Below, in pieces: positions 36,001 to 42,687 of a DNA stretch of 64,000 bases. Below the pieces are notes generated by a model. The model was given only the letters and a program-made list of their open reading frames with translations. It had not been told where the DNA came from and made no database searches. Numbering within the stretch: position 1 is the stretch's first letter; each line of letters starts with the position of its first letter. Made by a program: the position numbers and the translations under genes. The stretch is from assembly GCA_965242855.1 (NCBI GenBank), contig OZ251509.1, forward strand, positions 620,001-684,000, read 5' to 3'. Source of the DNA: WTGU01 sp965242855. GTDB taxonomy: Bacteria > Pseudomonadota > Alphaproteobacteria > UBA828.

Positions 36001-37460
36001 CGCTCCGCAGCGCGGCCGGGGACTTGGCCGTGACCGTAGCGGAAATGGGAACGGTCGCCGGCGACGTCATCGAGGAGGGCGCCGGCGACCTGGACGCGAC
36101 CATCTCGGGCACGGTCGAAGGCAACGTTTTCGGCCGGGGCACGGGCGAGCACACGGTCACGGTGTCCAACGGCGGGACGGTGAGGGGCACCATCCATCTG
36201 GCCGCGAGCCCGGTGACGGTGCACGGCACGGCGGGGCGCGTGCGGTTCGACGAGGGCGGCACGGTGACGGTCGGCGGGACCGGCCGGATCACGGGCATCG
36301 AAGTCGAGGGCGGGCGAGAGGCGATCCGTAGCGAGGCCGGGGACCTCAAGGTGACGCTCCATGAGCGTGCCGGCGAGACGCGCCCGCAGGCCGCCGGGCG
36401 GATCGACGGCACGATCCGCTACGACCCCAAAGGGAGCTTGGAGCTCTGCTACGTGCCCGCGGGAGGCGGCGCGGAATGCGCCTCCGGCCCGGCTCCCTCG
36501 GTGCCGCTGGGCGCCTTCGACCTGGCGCTTCGCGACGAAGGGGGCGGCGCATACAGGCTCAAGTACGACTACGCGCCGCGTTCTCGTGTGTACGAGGCGC
36601 TGCCGTCCGTGCTGCTGGGGTTGAACGGTCTGCCGACGCATCGCGACCGCCTGTCGGCGCCTCGGTCTTCGAACGGGGCGTGGGCGTGGGCGCGTGTGGA
36701 GGCGGAGGGCGGCGCGCGCGAGGCGAAGCGTTCGACGTCGACGACCGCTCTCTCCTACGACTATCGCCGCTACGGCGTGCAGACGGGCGTGGACGTTCCG
36801 TTGAGCGCGTCCGGGTTGGCCGGCGTCTCGGTGCATCACCGGCGCGGGTCCGCGGAACTGTCGGGGATGGACGGTGAGATCGAGGCGTCGGGTACGGGCT
36901 TCGGTGTGTCGGGGGCGTGGGGGTTCGGCGACGGCCTCTATGTTGACGGGCAGGTATCGGCGACGTTGTACACGGCGGACGTGAAGTCTCGATCGCAAGT
37001 CTTGGGCGTGCGGGGCTTCGGCTACGCGGTGGGCCTGGAGGCGGGCCGTCGGCTGGCGCTGGGGGCGGCGACGCTGACGCCGCGTGTGCGCCTGGTGCAT
37101 TCGCAGGTGGGGTTGAAGGATTTCACGGACGGCGTGGGCAGCGTCGTGTCGCTGGAGAAGGGGCGTAGCGTGACGGGTCGCGCGGGCGTGGGCGTGGAGA
37201 CCGCGCCGTCCGGGCTTGGCGGCGGCCGGTTGTTCGGCTCGATCGATGTCGAGCGTGAGTTTGCGTCGGCGACGCGGGTGCGTGTATCGGACGACGAGCT
37301 GTCGTCGGAGGCGGCTGCGACGCGACTGCGCATGGAAGTGGGGGGCGTGCATGAATGGGGGGATGGCCGCTATGCGGCGCAGGGTGTCGCGCGCTACGAG
37401 GCGGGCAGGCACGGCGACCGCGGCTACGGCGGCGGCGTGAGCCTCAAGCTGCGGTTCTGA
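33048..37460 (+). CDS. Autotransporter adhesin-like protein (type Va)
   Basis: 1470-residue surface protein. Residues 1-50 form a long Sec signal (SRRAALAVAALALGTALVPG, then AGEAAAQG). The passenger starts with beta-helix-like repeats such as GGSITTSGSEAHGIYI, continues through two related helical modules at about residues 523-670 (SAREEAVF...ALEALPADYDDDW and SPAERTAL...ALAALPAAYTDTW), and then long GGTVTVARTGRLTG repeats. The last 280 residues are an autotransporter beta-barrel ending in SLKLRF with the terminal Phe recognised by BamA. Start ATG is preceded by GGAGAG. A G8 run at 33803-33810 lies in frame. No protease triad is evident, so adhesion is the likely role. Confidence 0.9.
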   Translation: MNATMNATAAPTKIWNRSGRAASRRAALAVAALALGTALVPGAAGEAAAQGVCAGALPTAPNSNLGGTRIVCRENNPSASGIRINAERVSLSVTSSNFAFRPAIDARLNSASDVNDVNVRLGRGLVISTGAAREAYIGAYARNAGSGDTRIVMEDDASITTTGGDADGIRFSNPTAATGTSDIQMTGGSITTSGSEAHGIYILHNGSGASTVSMSGGAIKASGSRSSGIYVNKQRGSGDATITFSGGSIEKSGGDGAGIGFYGDPAANAANARIRVTGGSIAVEGIANTHGVYVDHRGAGGGDVAMTGGSITTKGGNSHGVFATLRNAANEAPVVIGMAGGSITTEGQTALGLYGIHFGPGSVTVTMEGEAEVTTSGDGAHGVSALLFNAANEAAIVVGMAGGSVATEGAGAAGLNGLHLGLGSVTVTTGGEAEIESPFFVGVRGWLSNDANAAGRLVVTHGGAVGAGDVGVLAWAARRSGHTSGDGAEEADDAARTKPMIHVTSSGDVTVGAQVTDAFIESRIAGDDGTLSAREEAVFNAIKADDSDALTTALEALPADYDDDWKEEAENLRRKRAVLTDDETSANRAAGKILGLTRAGVRALALSHETITGHVRFGDGDDALSPAERTALEAALTGDGLETALAALPAAYTDTWKDTLRAHAASYNAGDIQVDVTGGTIAAEGDGVDARYALAHDRNGAIAVTVADGAEITGGRHGVHVGGAGLDDDGLRAQTVTVNGKVMGGTGAGVHLAGGGAVTVGETGRVGAASGDAVLSDGAGDLVATVAGRVEGDIRAQGGGALTLNVMEGGVVAGAIGNEAGDLSVTVAGKVESDDLRAPAGGALTLNVMEGGEVTGTVHDPAGPLTVHGRVGRLLYTSGGTVTVARTGRLTGIEGETEAVRSAAGDLSVTVAGRVESDDLRAPTGGALTLDVQEGGVVTGTVHDPAGPLTVHGNVGRLLYSNGGTVTVARTGRLTGVEVEGGREALRSAAGDLAVTVAEMGTVAGDVIEEGAGDLDATISGTVEGNVFGRGTGEHTVTVSNGGTVRGTIHLAASPVTVHGTAGRVRFDEGGTVTVGGTGRITGIEVEGGREAIRSEAGDLKVTLHERAGETRPQAAGRIDGTIRYDPKGSLELCYVPAGGGAECASGPAPSVPLGAFDLALRDEGGGAYRLKYDYAPRSRVYEALPSVLLGLNGLPTHRDRLSAPRSSNGAWAWARVEAEGGAREAKRSTSTTALSYDYRRYGVQTGVDVPLSASGLAGVSVHHRRGSAELSGMDGEIEASGTGFGVSGAWGFGDGLYVDGQVSATLYTADVKSRSQVLGVRGFGYAVGLEAGRRLALGAATLTPRVRLVHSQVGLKDFTDGVGSVVSLEKGRSVTGRAGVGVETAPSGLGGGRLFGSIDVEREFASATRVRVSDDELSSEAAATRLRMEVGGVHEWGDGRYAAQGVARYEAGRHGDRGYGGGVSLKLRF
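35511..36020 (+). repeat. In-frame 84-86-codon direct repeats within the autotransporter
   Basis: Two adjacent units begin with GATCTGTCGGTGACGGTGGC at 35511 and 35763 (252 nt apart); the second runs to about 36020 and includes two extra codons. They encode DLSVTVAGxVESDDLRAP through GGTVTVARTGRLTG with few differences. A more divergent third copy continues to about 36340. Near-identity makes copy-number change by recombination possible. Confidence 0.8.
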
Positions 37461-37496
37461 CCGACCCTCCACCCCCCTCCCCCCATGCACGTCAAA

Positions 37497-37534
37497 CTCC
37501 TCCCCCCTGGCAGGGGGGAGGCCGGGAGGGGGGG
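37497..37534. repeat. Single copy of the CCTCCCCCCT palindrome
   Basis: CTCCCCCCTGGCAGGGGGGAG followed by GCCGGGAGGGGGGG lies 36 nt after the autotransporter stop. The core matches the unit of the 51-kb tandem array. The hairpin may serve as a rho-independent-like end for the autotransporter transcript although no T run follows. Confidence 0.7.
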
Positions 37535-37618
37535 GCCGCATGGACATGCGGGAAAAGCGCCCGAACGCGATCCTCCGGGCGGTACCGCGCAGGCCGTGGA
37601 CGGGGTGAGCGGGGCGGG

Positions 37619-38629
37619 CTAGCTCGCGAGGATCTCCTTGATCGCCTCGTTCTGGAAGGCGACGTCGGCGGGGTTGAGCGCGCTCGATGCGAAATGGCCG
37701 TAGGAGGATTCGAACACGCGCAGCTCCGCGTTCGGCATGTGCGCGACTTCGATCTCGCTGTCTTCCGGCGGGAAGTAGAGGTCGGTGCGCCCCGGCATCA
37801 CGAAGGCCTTCGCCTTGATCGCGCCGAGCGCCTTCCTGAAGTCGCCGCCGTAGATCTCATTGTCGCCGATGTCGCCGTTCTGCCATGTCCAGAGCATGGC
37901 GAGCAGGTTGTTCGCGTCCTTGTGGATGAAGAACCCCTCCCAGAAGGCGATCAGGAAGTCCTCGAGCGAGGAGAAGCCGAGCTTCAGGTCTTCCTCGATC
38001 CGGTAGAAGGTCTGGGAGAAACCCCATCCGGCATAGACCCGCGCCATGGCGCGCAAGCCCTTCGTCGGCGGGGCCTCGTACCAGCCGCCGTTCCAGGCGT
38101 CGTCCGCGGTGAGCGCCGCCTTGACGCCTTCGAGGAACACGAAGTTGTGGCGTGAGCATTTGGCCGAACCGCAGGTGGGCACGATGCGCTCCACCATGTC
38201 GGGGTAGAGGCAACCCCAGTGGAAGGTCTGGAGCGCGCCCATCGACCAGCCGGTCACCAGCTTGATCCGCTCGATGCCGAACCTCTCGGTGATCAGCCGG
38301 TGTTGCAGGCGCACGTTGTCGCAGGCCGTGACGTTGGGGAAGCGCGCCCTGTCGTAGGGCGGGGGCGTGTTGCTCGGCGAGGACGAAAGCCCGTTGCCGA
38401 GCATGTTGGGCACGATGATGAAGTAGTGGGCCGGGTCGAGCGCCATGCCCTCCCCGATCGTCCATTCCACGTCGGTATGCTGCCCGGAATACCAGGTCGG
38501 CTGAAGGATGACGTTGTCCTTCCTGGCGTTGAGCGTGCCGTAGGTCTTGTAGGCGAGCTTGGCGTCGCGCAGCGTCGCGCCCTTCTGCAACGCCACGTCG
38601 CCCAGATCGAAGATCTCGTAATCGCTCAT
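37619..38629 (-). CDS. MetX-like alpha/beta hydrolase
   Basis: 336-residue protein of the homoserine O-acetyltransferase-like alpha/beta hydrolase family. Features: N-terminal LAYKTYGTLNARKDNVIL, the nucleophile elbow GWSMGALQ, the acid in PGRTDLYFPPED and the His in SSYGHFASS. MetX proper has conserved substrate-binding arginines and a longer form, so this copy may acylate or hydrolyse another small hydroxylated compound. The ATG is preceded by GGGAGGGACC. The reading frame ends convergent with the autotransporter, with the palindromic repeat between them. Confidence 0.85.
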   Translation of the reverse strand: MSDYEIFDLGDVALQKGATLRDAKLAYKTYGTLNARKDNVILQPTWYSGQHTDVEWTIGEGMALDPAHYFIIVPNMLGNGLSSSPSNTPPPYDRARFPNVTACDNVRLQHRLITERFGIERIKLVTGWSMGALQTFHWGCLYPDMVERIVPTCGSAKCSRHNFVFLEGVKAALTADDAWNGGWYEAPPTKGLRAMARVYAGWGFSQTFYRIEEDLKLGFSSLEDFLIAFWEGFFIHKDANNLLAMLWTWQNGDIGDNEIYGGDFRKALGAIKAKAFVMPGRTDLYFPPEDSEIEVAHMPNAELRVFESSYGHFASSALNPADVAFQNEAIKEILAS

Positions 38630-38743
38630 CGGTCCCTCCCGCTGCTGGCAGCCTATCCTGCGCCGCCCGCATGGGGCTTTCAATCGCCCGTCGGCGCGTG
38701 AGTGTGATGCGGGGACGGGAGCGGCCGGCGGCGGTTTGGCTCT

Positions 38744-38898
38744 GTGGACCTGGATGTCCGGGTTCCTGTGAAGCTTCCCTCGCGAGCGGTGCGGGCGCTG
38801 ACGGGCGCGACCCTCGCGGAAATGCCGTCCGGCTTCGAGGCTCCGTATTCACGCACCGGGCATCCCCGGGTCGCGCCGGAGAGGCTGTTGCGCATGTG
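38744..38898 (+). pseudogene. N-terminal remnant of an IS5/IS1182-type transposase
   Basis: The frame reads VDLDVRVPVKLPSRAVRALT followed by GATLAEMPSGFEAPYSRTGH and PRVAPERLLRM. This is the characteristic N-terminal start (VP..HPLR.IRAL.DA.L..., YS..GRPS.APERLLRA) of IS5/IS1182-type DDE transposases, and it breaks off where LLLQ.LY should follow. No catalytic domain or inverted repeats are visible. It lies between the MetX-like gene and the CRISPR locus and marks past insertion activity. The 630-bp stretch 38684-39315 holds otherwise only the mini-CRISPR element and a promoter. Confidence 0.65.
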
Positions 38899-39080
38899 GC
38901 CTGCGATACGTCTGGTCGTCATTCGATCATCAGGGATGGGATGGCGGGGAGTGTGAGCTATCAGGCGAGAGCCCGAGACACCGCGAACGGATCGAGGAGT
39001 CTTGGGGAGGGTGAAGACCGGCGCCGCCCGACATTGGGGGGGTCGTTCCCGTGTGCAGCCGAGGCTGTCGACCCCCCCCC

Positions 39081-39190
39081 GTTCCAATGAGGCCGGGGCA
39101 ACAGTGGCCCCGGAAGTTTTGGCATCGCGCCTATCAGCACCTGTGGCGCTGCGTGCTTCAATGAGACTCCATGCCGATGGCACGAGGTGC
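39081..39190 (+). CRISPR. Putative mini-CRISPR: one intact repeat, one spacer, one degenerate repeat
   Basis: The 36-nt element at 39081-39116 starts GTTCCAATGAGGCC and contains a perfect 7-bp palindrome (CCGGGGC 39093-39099 with GCCCCGG 39107-39113), ending GGAAG. Its length and layout resemble repeats of type I-U systems. After 38 nt, 39155-39190 starts GCTTCAATGAG, matching 9 of the first 11 positions, and then diverges, as terminal or pseudo-repeats do. No further copies are visible on either side. It lies about 0.7 kb upstream of cas3. With one intact repeat the call depends on context. Confidence 0.45.
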
Positions 39191-39278
39191 TGGGCTGCTG
39201 GTTCGGCAGCCCGGTACCTTCCCTACCATGCTACTCGCGTGGCCGTCAATGATTTCACGCAACGCCAAAGGTGAGAGA

Positions 39279-39308
39279 TTGACAAGGCGACCAGAGCCAG
39301 GGTAGTGA
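39279..39308 (+). promoter_or_regulatory. Putative promoter of the 150-residue ORF
   Basis: A consensus -35 TTGACA at 39279-39284 is followed after 18 nt by the weak -10-like TAGTGA at 39303-39308. The start site would fall at about 39315, next to the ATG at 39316, so the message could be nearly leaderless unless the downstream ATG at 39340 is used. Confidence 0.4.
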
Positions 39309-39315
39309 AATCGGA

Positions 39316-39768
39316 ATGGCTACCTCAGGCCACGAGACGATGAACCGATCCTCTACCTCAGACGAGACAGTCGCCGCGCTCGACGACTTTCTCCTGGCCC
39401 AGCTGGGTGGGCGCTCACGTTTCGTGCGTCTGTCCCGACAGACAGCCGCCAAGCAGAGAGAGCGCCACCCGGATGTCACACTTGGTGACTACGGCCGTTT
39501 GCAGGAGGCGATCAGCCAAGGGGCGGCAATCCTGGAGAAGGATCGAACCTTGGTGTTCACGGCGGAGCTCGACGAAGGCAAGTGGTGGCGAGCCGTCGTC
39601 AAACGCACGGACGATCGGCACCATACCTTTCTCGTCACGTTCCACCGGATCAAGCCGAATCAGGTCGCCACCGCCTATCGCCGCGGCCGCCTGATTCGCC
39701 CTGGGAGGGAGATAGCGGCGCCCGGAGGTGCCCAAAGTCTCCTCGCGCAGCCGAAGCCACGGGTCTAG
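39316..39768 (+). CDS. 150-aa protein resembling phage PBECR-type nuclease domains
   Basis: Predicted cytosolic protein. The core VTLGDYGRLQEAISQGAAIL, then KDRTLVFTAELDEGKWWRAVVKRT and HHTFLVTFHRIKP resembles the Barnase-EndoU-ColicinE5/D-RelE-like domain found at the end of phage head-morphogenesis proteins. The Lys, His and Thr/Ser residues in that core are candidates for RNase-type catalysis. It is encoded as a separate protein between the mini-CRISPR element and the cas operon, same strand. A later ATG at 39340 is possible. Homology is judged by eye and needs a profile search. It could be a toxin or an unrelated conserved protein. Confidence 0.6.
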   Translation: MATSGHETMNRSSTSDETVAALDDFLLAQLGGRSRFVRLSRQTAAKQRERHPDVTLGDYGRLQEAISQGAAILEKDRTLVFTAELDEGKWWRAVVKRTDDRHHTFLVTFHRIKPNQVATAYRRGRLIRPGREIAAPGGAQSLLAQPKPRV

Positions 39769-39771
39769 GTC

Positions 39772-39801
39772 TTGGCTCGGGCGCCTGAAATAGGATATAC
39801 A
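39772..39801 (+). promoter_or_regulatory. Putative promoter of the cas operon
   Basis: TTGGCT (39772-39777) and TATACA (39796-39801) are separated by 18 nt and lie just after the stop of the 150-residue ORF. Transcription would begin near 39808, right before a 15-codon ORF. The cas genes thus appear to have their own promoter. Confidence 0.5.
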
Positions 39802-39810
39802 GGGACAACC

Positions 39811-39858
39811 ATGGATCGCAAGTTTTTCCTGCGGACCGTCTCCAGATTCCAGCGGTGA
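39811..39858 (+). CDS. 15-codon leader ORF upstream of cas3
   Basis: ATG at 39811 encodes MDRKFFLRTVSRFQR and stops with TGA at 39856-39858, 3 nt before the cas3 GTG. Cas3 has no strong ribosome-binding site of its own. Ribosomes finishing this short basic peptide could re-initiate at the GTG, so the ORF may set Cas3 dosage. Expression is not proven. Confidence 0.4.
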   Translation: MDRKFFLRTVSRFQR

Positions 39859-39861
39859 GCC

Positions 39862-42687
39862 GTGCCGGTAACGTTCGATTTCGACACTGCCTTCGAGGCG
39901 TTGAAAGGACATCCGCCCTTCCCGTGGCAGCGACGCTTGTTCGGCGAGTTGTCGTGCGGCAGGCTGCCGCCGGCCGTGGACATTCCGACGGGGCTCGGCA
40001 AGACCGCGGTCATGGCATTGTGGCTGCTGGCGCGCGCCGAGGGAGCGCCGTTGCCCCGGCGACTGGTCTACGTCGTCGACCGGCGCGCGGTGGTCGATCA
40101 GGCCACCGCATTCGCCGAGACCCTCCGTGAGAACCTCAAGTGCGCGGAACTCGAGTCCATCCGGCAGGGATTGCGCCTCGACGGGCGGTCGCTACCGATC
40201 TCCACCCTGCGCGGCCGCTATCGCGACAATCGGGAGTGGCAGGAGGATCCGGCTGGGCCGGCCATCGTCGTCGGCACCGTCGACATGGTCGGATCACGGC
40301 TTCTGTTCTCGGGCTACGGCGTTTCCCGGCGCATGCGGCCCTACGAGGCGGGCCTGATGGGCTGTGATACCCTGGTGGTGCTGGACGAAGCGCATCTCGC
40401 CCGCCCGTTCCACCGCCTGCTGCAAACCATCGAAAAGAAGCGCTCGGAGTTCTCCGGCCCGGCGGCCAGCCCGGAACTGCCGCCTCTCTTCCGGATGCTG
40501 CCGCTGTCGGCGACGCTGTGCGGCGAAGAGGAGCCGTTTCACCTCAACGACGAGGATCGGGAGAACGGGATCGTTCGCAAACGACTGAATGCGGTCAAGG
40601 CGCTGTCGATAGAGGATCTCGAAAGCGGGGGGAAGCAGGACGATGCCCTCGCTGAAGCGCTCGCCGAACGGGCTTGGCGGCTGGTACAGGAGGAAACCGA
40701 AGCGACAGGCAAGCCGCCGCGCGTAGCGATCTACTCCAATTGGCGCACGGTGGCGGAGAAAGTGGAGGCCAGTCTCGAGAAGCGGGTCAAGGAAGAGGAA
40801 TCCGAAGCCAAGGTGATCCTGTTCGTCGGTGGGCGGCGCGTGCATGAACGGGAAGAAGCGGCCAGGGACTTGGAGACGCACGGTTTGATTGCCGATAGCG
40901 CCGCCGACCCGCCGTTGGCCCCAGTGTTTCTGGTCGCGACTTCGGCCGGCGAGGTCGGTGTCGATCTCGACGCAGACCACATGGTCTGTGATCTGGTGCC
41001 CTGGGAACGCATGGTGCAGCGGCTCGGCCGGGTGAACCGGCGCGGCGCGGGTGCGGCGCGGGTGCTGGTGATCGACCAAGGGCCACCGGAAGAGAAGACA
41101 TCTGGCAAGGACGGAATCGCCCGCCACAAGGCTGCGCGGAAGCTGCTTGAAGCCCTGCCGCGAACGGAGACAGATGGCTACGACGCCAGCCCCGCCGCGC
41201 TCGCCCGCCTTCAGAAGGACATCGAACCCGAAGAGATCGAGAAGGCTTCGACACCGATGCCCCTCTATCCGGCGCTTTCCCGACCCCTGGTCGAAGCCTG
41301 GGCGCTGACCTCGCTGGCCGAACACACGGGCCGGCCGGAAGTGGCGCCCTGGCTGCGGGGTTGGGTGGACGACGAGCCGCAGACGACCGTCGCTTGGCGT
41401 CACTGCTTGCCGCTGCGTTTCGAAAGCGACGGAAGCCATGCTCCTATCGAGATTCCCAAGAGCGACATCGAGACGTTCTTCGAGAACGCCCCGCTGCAAA
41501 CCGAGGAACTGCTCGAAACCGAGACGTGGCGGGTCGTGGACTGGTTGAGGAAACGAGCGCGCAAGCTCTTGAGGGCACTCCACAAAAGGACAGAAGCCGA
41601 TTTTTCGACGGACGGGGTGAAGGATTTCGATCTCCTTCGACCGATACGACGGGACGTGCCTGTCGCTTTCCTGCTCGATCACGGAGGAAAGCAGGAGGGG
41701 AAATTCGATTTGAATGACGTCCACGACCTGCCTGTGAAAGAACTGAACCGGAGGCTTGCCGGCCAGAGGCTGGTGGTGGATGCCCGGTTTGGCGGGGTCG
41801 AAAACGGATTGCTGGCCGACGGCCGTGGCGAGCCGGCGCCGACGATCGAAGATAACTGGGGTGAAGCCTGGGGAGAGGGTTCGCCGGCCATTCGGGTGCG
41901 ACCGGCGCGCGGAGACGAGTCCACGGAGCCCGAGGCGCCCTGGCACAAGACATTCGAAATGCCGTATCTGGTCTTACCGGAAGGGGAAGCCCGAATCCAA
42001 CTGGTCGTCGAGAAGCGATACGATGCGGAGACCGATGGAGAAACCCCATCGATGGCTCCGAAGGCGCAACCCCTGAGCGAGCATCAAGCGTGGGTTGCGG
42101 GCGAGGCGCTGCGCATCGCGGAGGGGATCGGCCTTTCGGAGGGAGATCGGGCGATGCTCGCCGCCGTCGCCCGCCACCATGACGATGGAAAGGAAGCTCC
42201 CCGCTGGCAACGTGCTTCCAACGCCGACCGAAAAGGAGGCCCCTATGCCAAGACCACCGGTCCATTCAACCGCCATGTTCTGAACGGCTACAGGCACGAG
42301 TTCGGATCGATGCTTGACGCGCAACGCCGGGGCCTCGACGGAATCGAACGCAGTACTCCGCGGTTCGAGCTGGCATTGCATTTGATCGCGGCGCATCACG
42401 GCTACGCCCGCCCCGCCATCGGGATCGGGGGCTGCGACTCCTTGCCGCCGAGCGCGGCGGCAGGCGAAGCGCGCGAGATCGCCATGCGCTTCGCACGGCT
42501 GCAACGGCAATGGGGGCCGTGGGGTCTCGCCTGGTGGGAGGCGCTGTTGCGAGCCGCCGACCGACGGGCATCCAGGCGTCTGGAAGAAGAAGCGGCACGA
42601 AAGCCGATGGGAAAGAGGGAACAGGTCTCCTCGGAATCGGTTACGCAACGCGATTTGCCTACGGCCGGTGCGAAAGGGACGCACTGA
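39862..42687 (+). CDS. cas3: Type I-U (I-G) Cas3 helicase-nuclease
   Basis: 941-residue effector nuclease/helicase that unwinds and degrades DNA licensed by the crRNA complex. The helicase is N-terminal: Walker A IPTGLGKTAV (residues 41-50), DEAH at 175-178, and motif VI QRLGRVNRRG near 390. The HD nuclease is C-terminal: HHDDGK near 773, YRHEFGSM, and AAHHGY near 843. This order, the reverse of other type I Cas3 proteins, is the signature of subtype I-U. The start is GTG directly after a 15-codon ORF. The stop overlaps the next gene by one base (TGATG). All catalytic motifs look intact. Confidence 0.92.
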   Translation: MPVTFDFDTAFEALKGHPPFPWQRRLFGELSCGRLPPAVDIPTGLGKTAVMALWLLARAEGAPLPRRLVYVVDRRAVVDQATAFAETLRENLKCAELESIRQGLRLDGRSLPISTLRGRYRDNREWQEDPAGPAIVVGTVDMVGSRLLFSGYGVSRRMRPYEAGLMGCDTLVVLDEAHLARPFHRLLQTIEKKRSEFSGPAASPELPPLFRMLPLSATLCGEEEPFHLNDEDRENGIVRKRLNAVKALSIEDLESGGKQDDALAEALAERAWRLVQEETEATGKPPRVAIYSNWRTVAEKVEASLEKRVKEEESEAKVILFVGGRRVHEREEAARDLETHGLIADSAADPPLAPVFLVATSAGEVGVDLDADHMVCDLVPWERMVQRLGRVNRRGAGAARVLVIDQGPPEEKTSGKDGIARHKAARKLLEALPRTETDGYDASPAALARLQKDIEPEEIEKASTPMPLYPALSRPLVEAWALTSLAEHTGRPEVAPWLRGWVDDEPQTTVAWRHCLPLRFESDGSHAPIEIPKSDIETFFENAPLQTEELLETETWRVVDWLRKRARKLLRALHKRTEADFSTDGVKDFDLLRPIRRDVPVAFLLDHGGKQEGKFDLNDVHDLPVKELNRRLAGQRLVVDARFGGVENGLLADGRGEPAPTIEDNWGEAWGEGSPAIRVRPARGDESTEPEAPWHKTFEMPYLVLPEGEARIQLVVEKRYDAETDGETPSMAPKAQPLSEHQAWVAGEALRIAEGIGLSEGDRAMLAAVARHHDDGKEAPRWQRASNADRKGGPYAKTTGPFNRHVLNGYRHEFGSMLDAQRRGLDGIERSTPRFELALHLIAAHHGYARPAIGIGGCDSLPPSAAAGEAREIAMRFARLQRQWGPWGLAWWEALLRAADRRASRRLEEEAARKPMGKREQVSSESVTQRDLPTAGAKGTH

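Noticed and set aside
33006..37547. 1513-codon open frame antisense to the autotransporter
   Set aside because: It is rich in Arg, His, Ala and Pro, without recognisable domains, and mirrors the repetitive GC-rich coding strand. The sense frame has a signal peptide and a barrel.
38680..39183. 167-codon minus-strand ORF before the CRISPR locus
   Set aside because: Composition is Arg/Pro/Ser/Thr-rich and it lies antisense to the transposase fragment and the mini-repeat; no family features.
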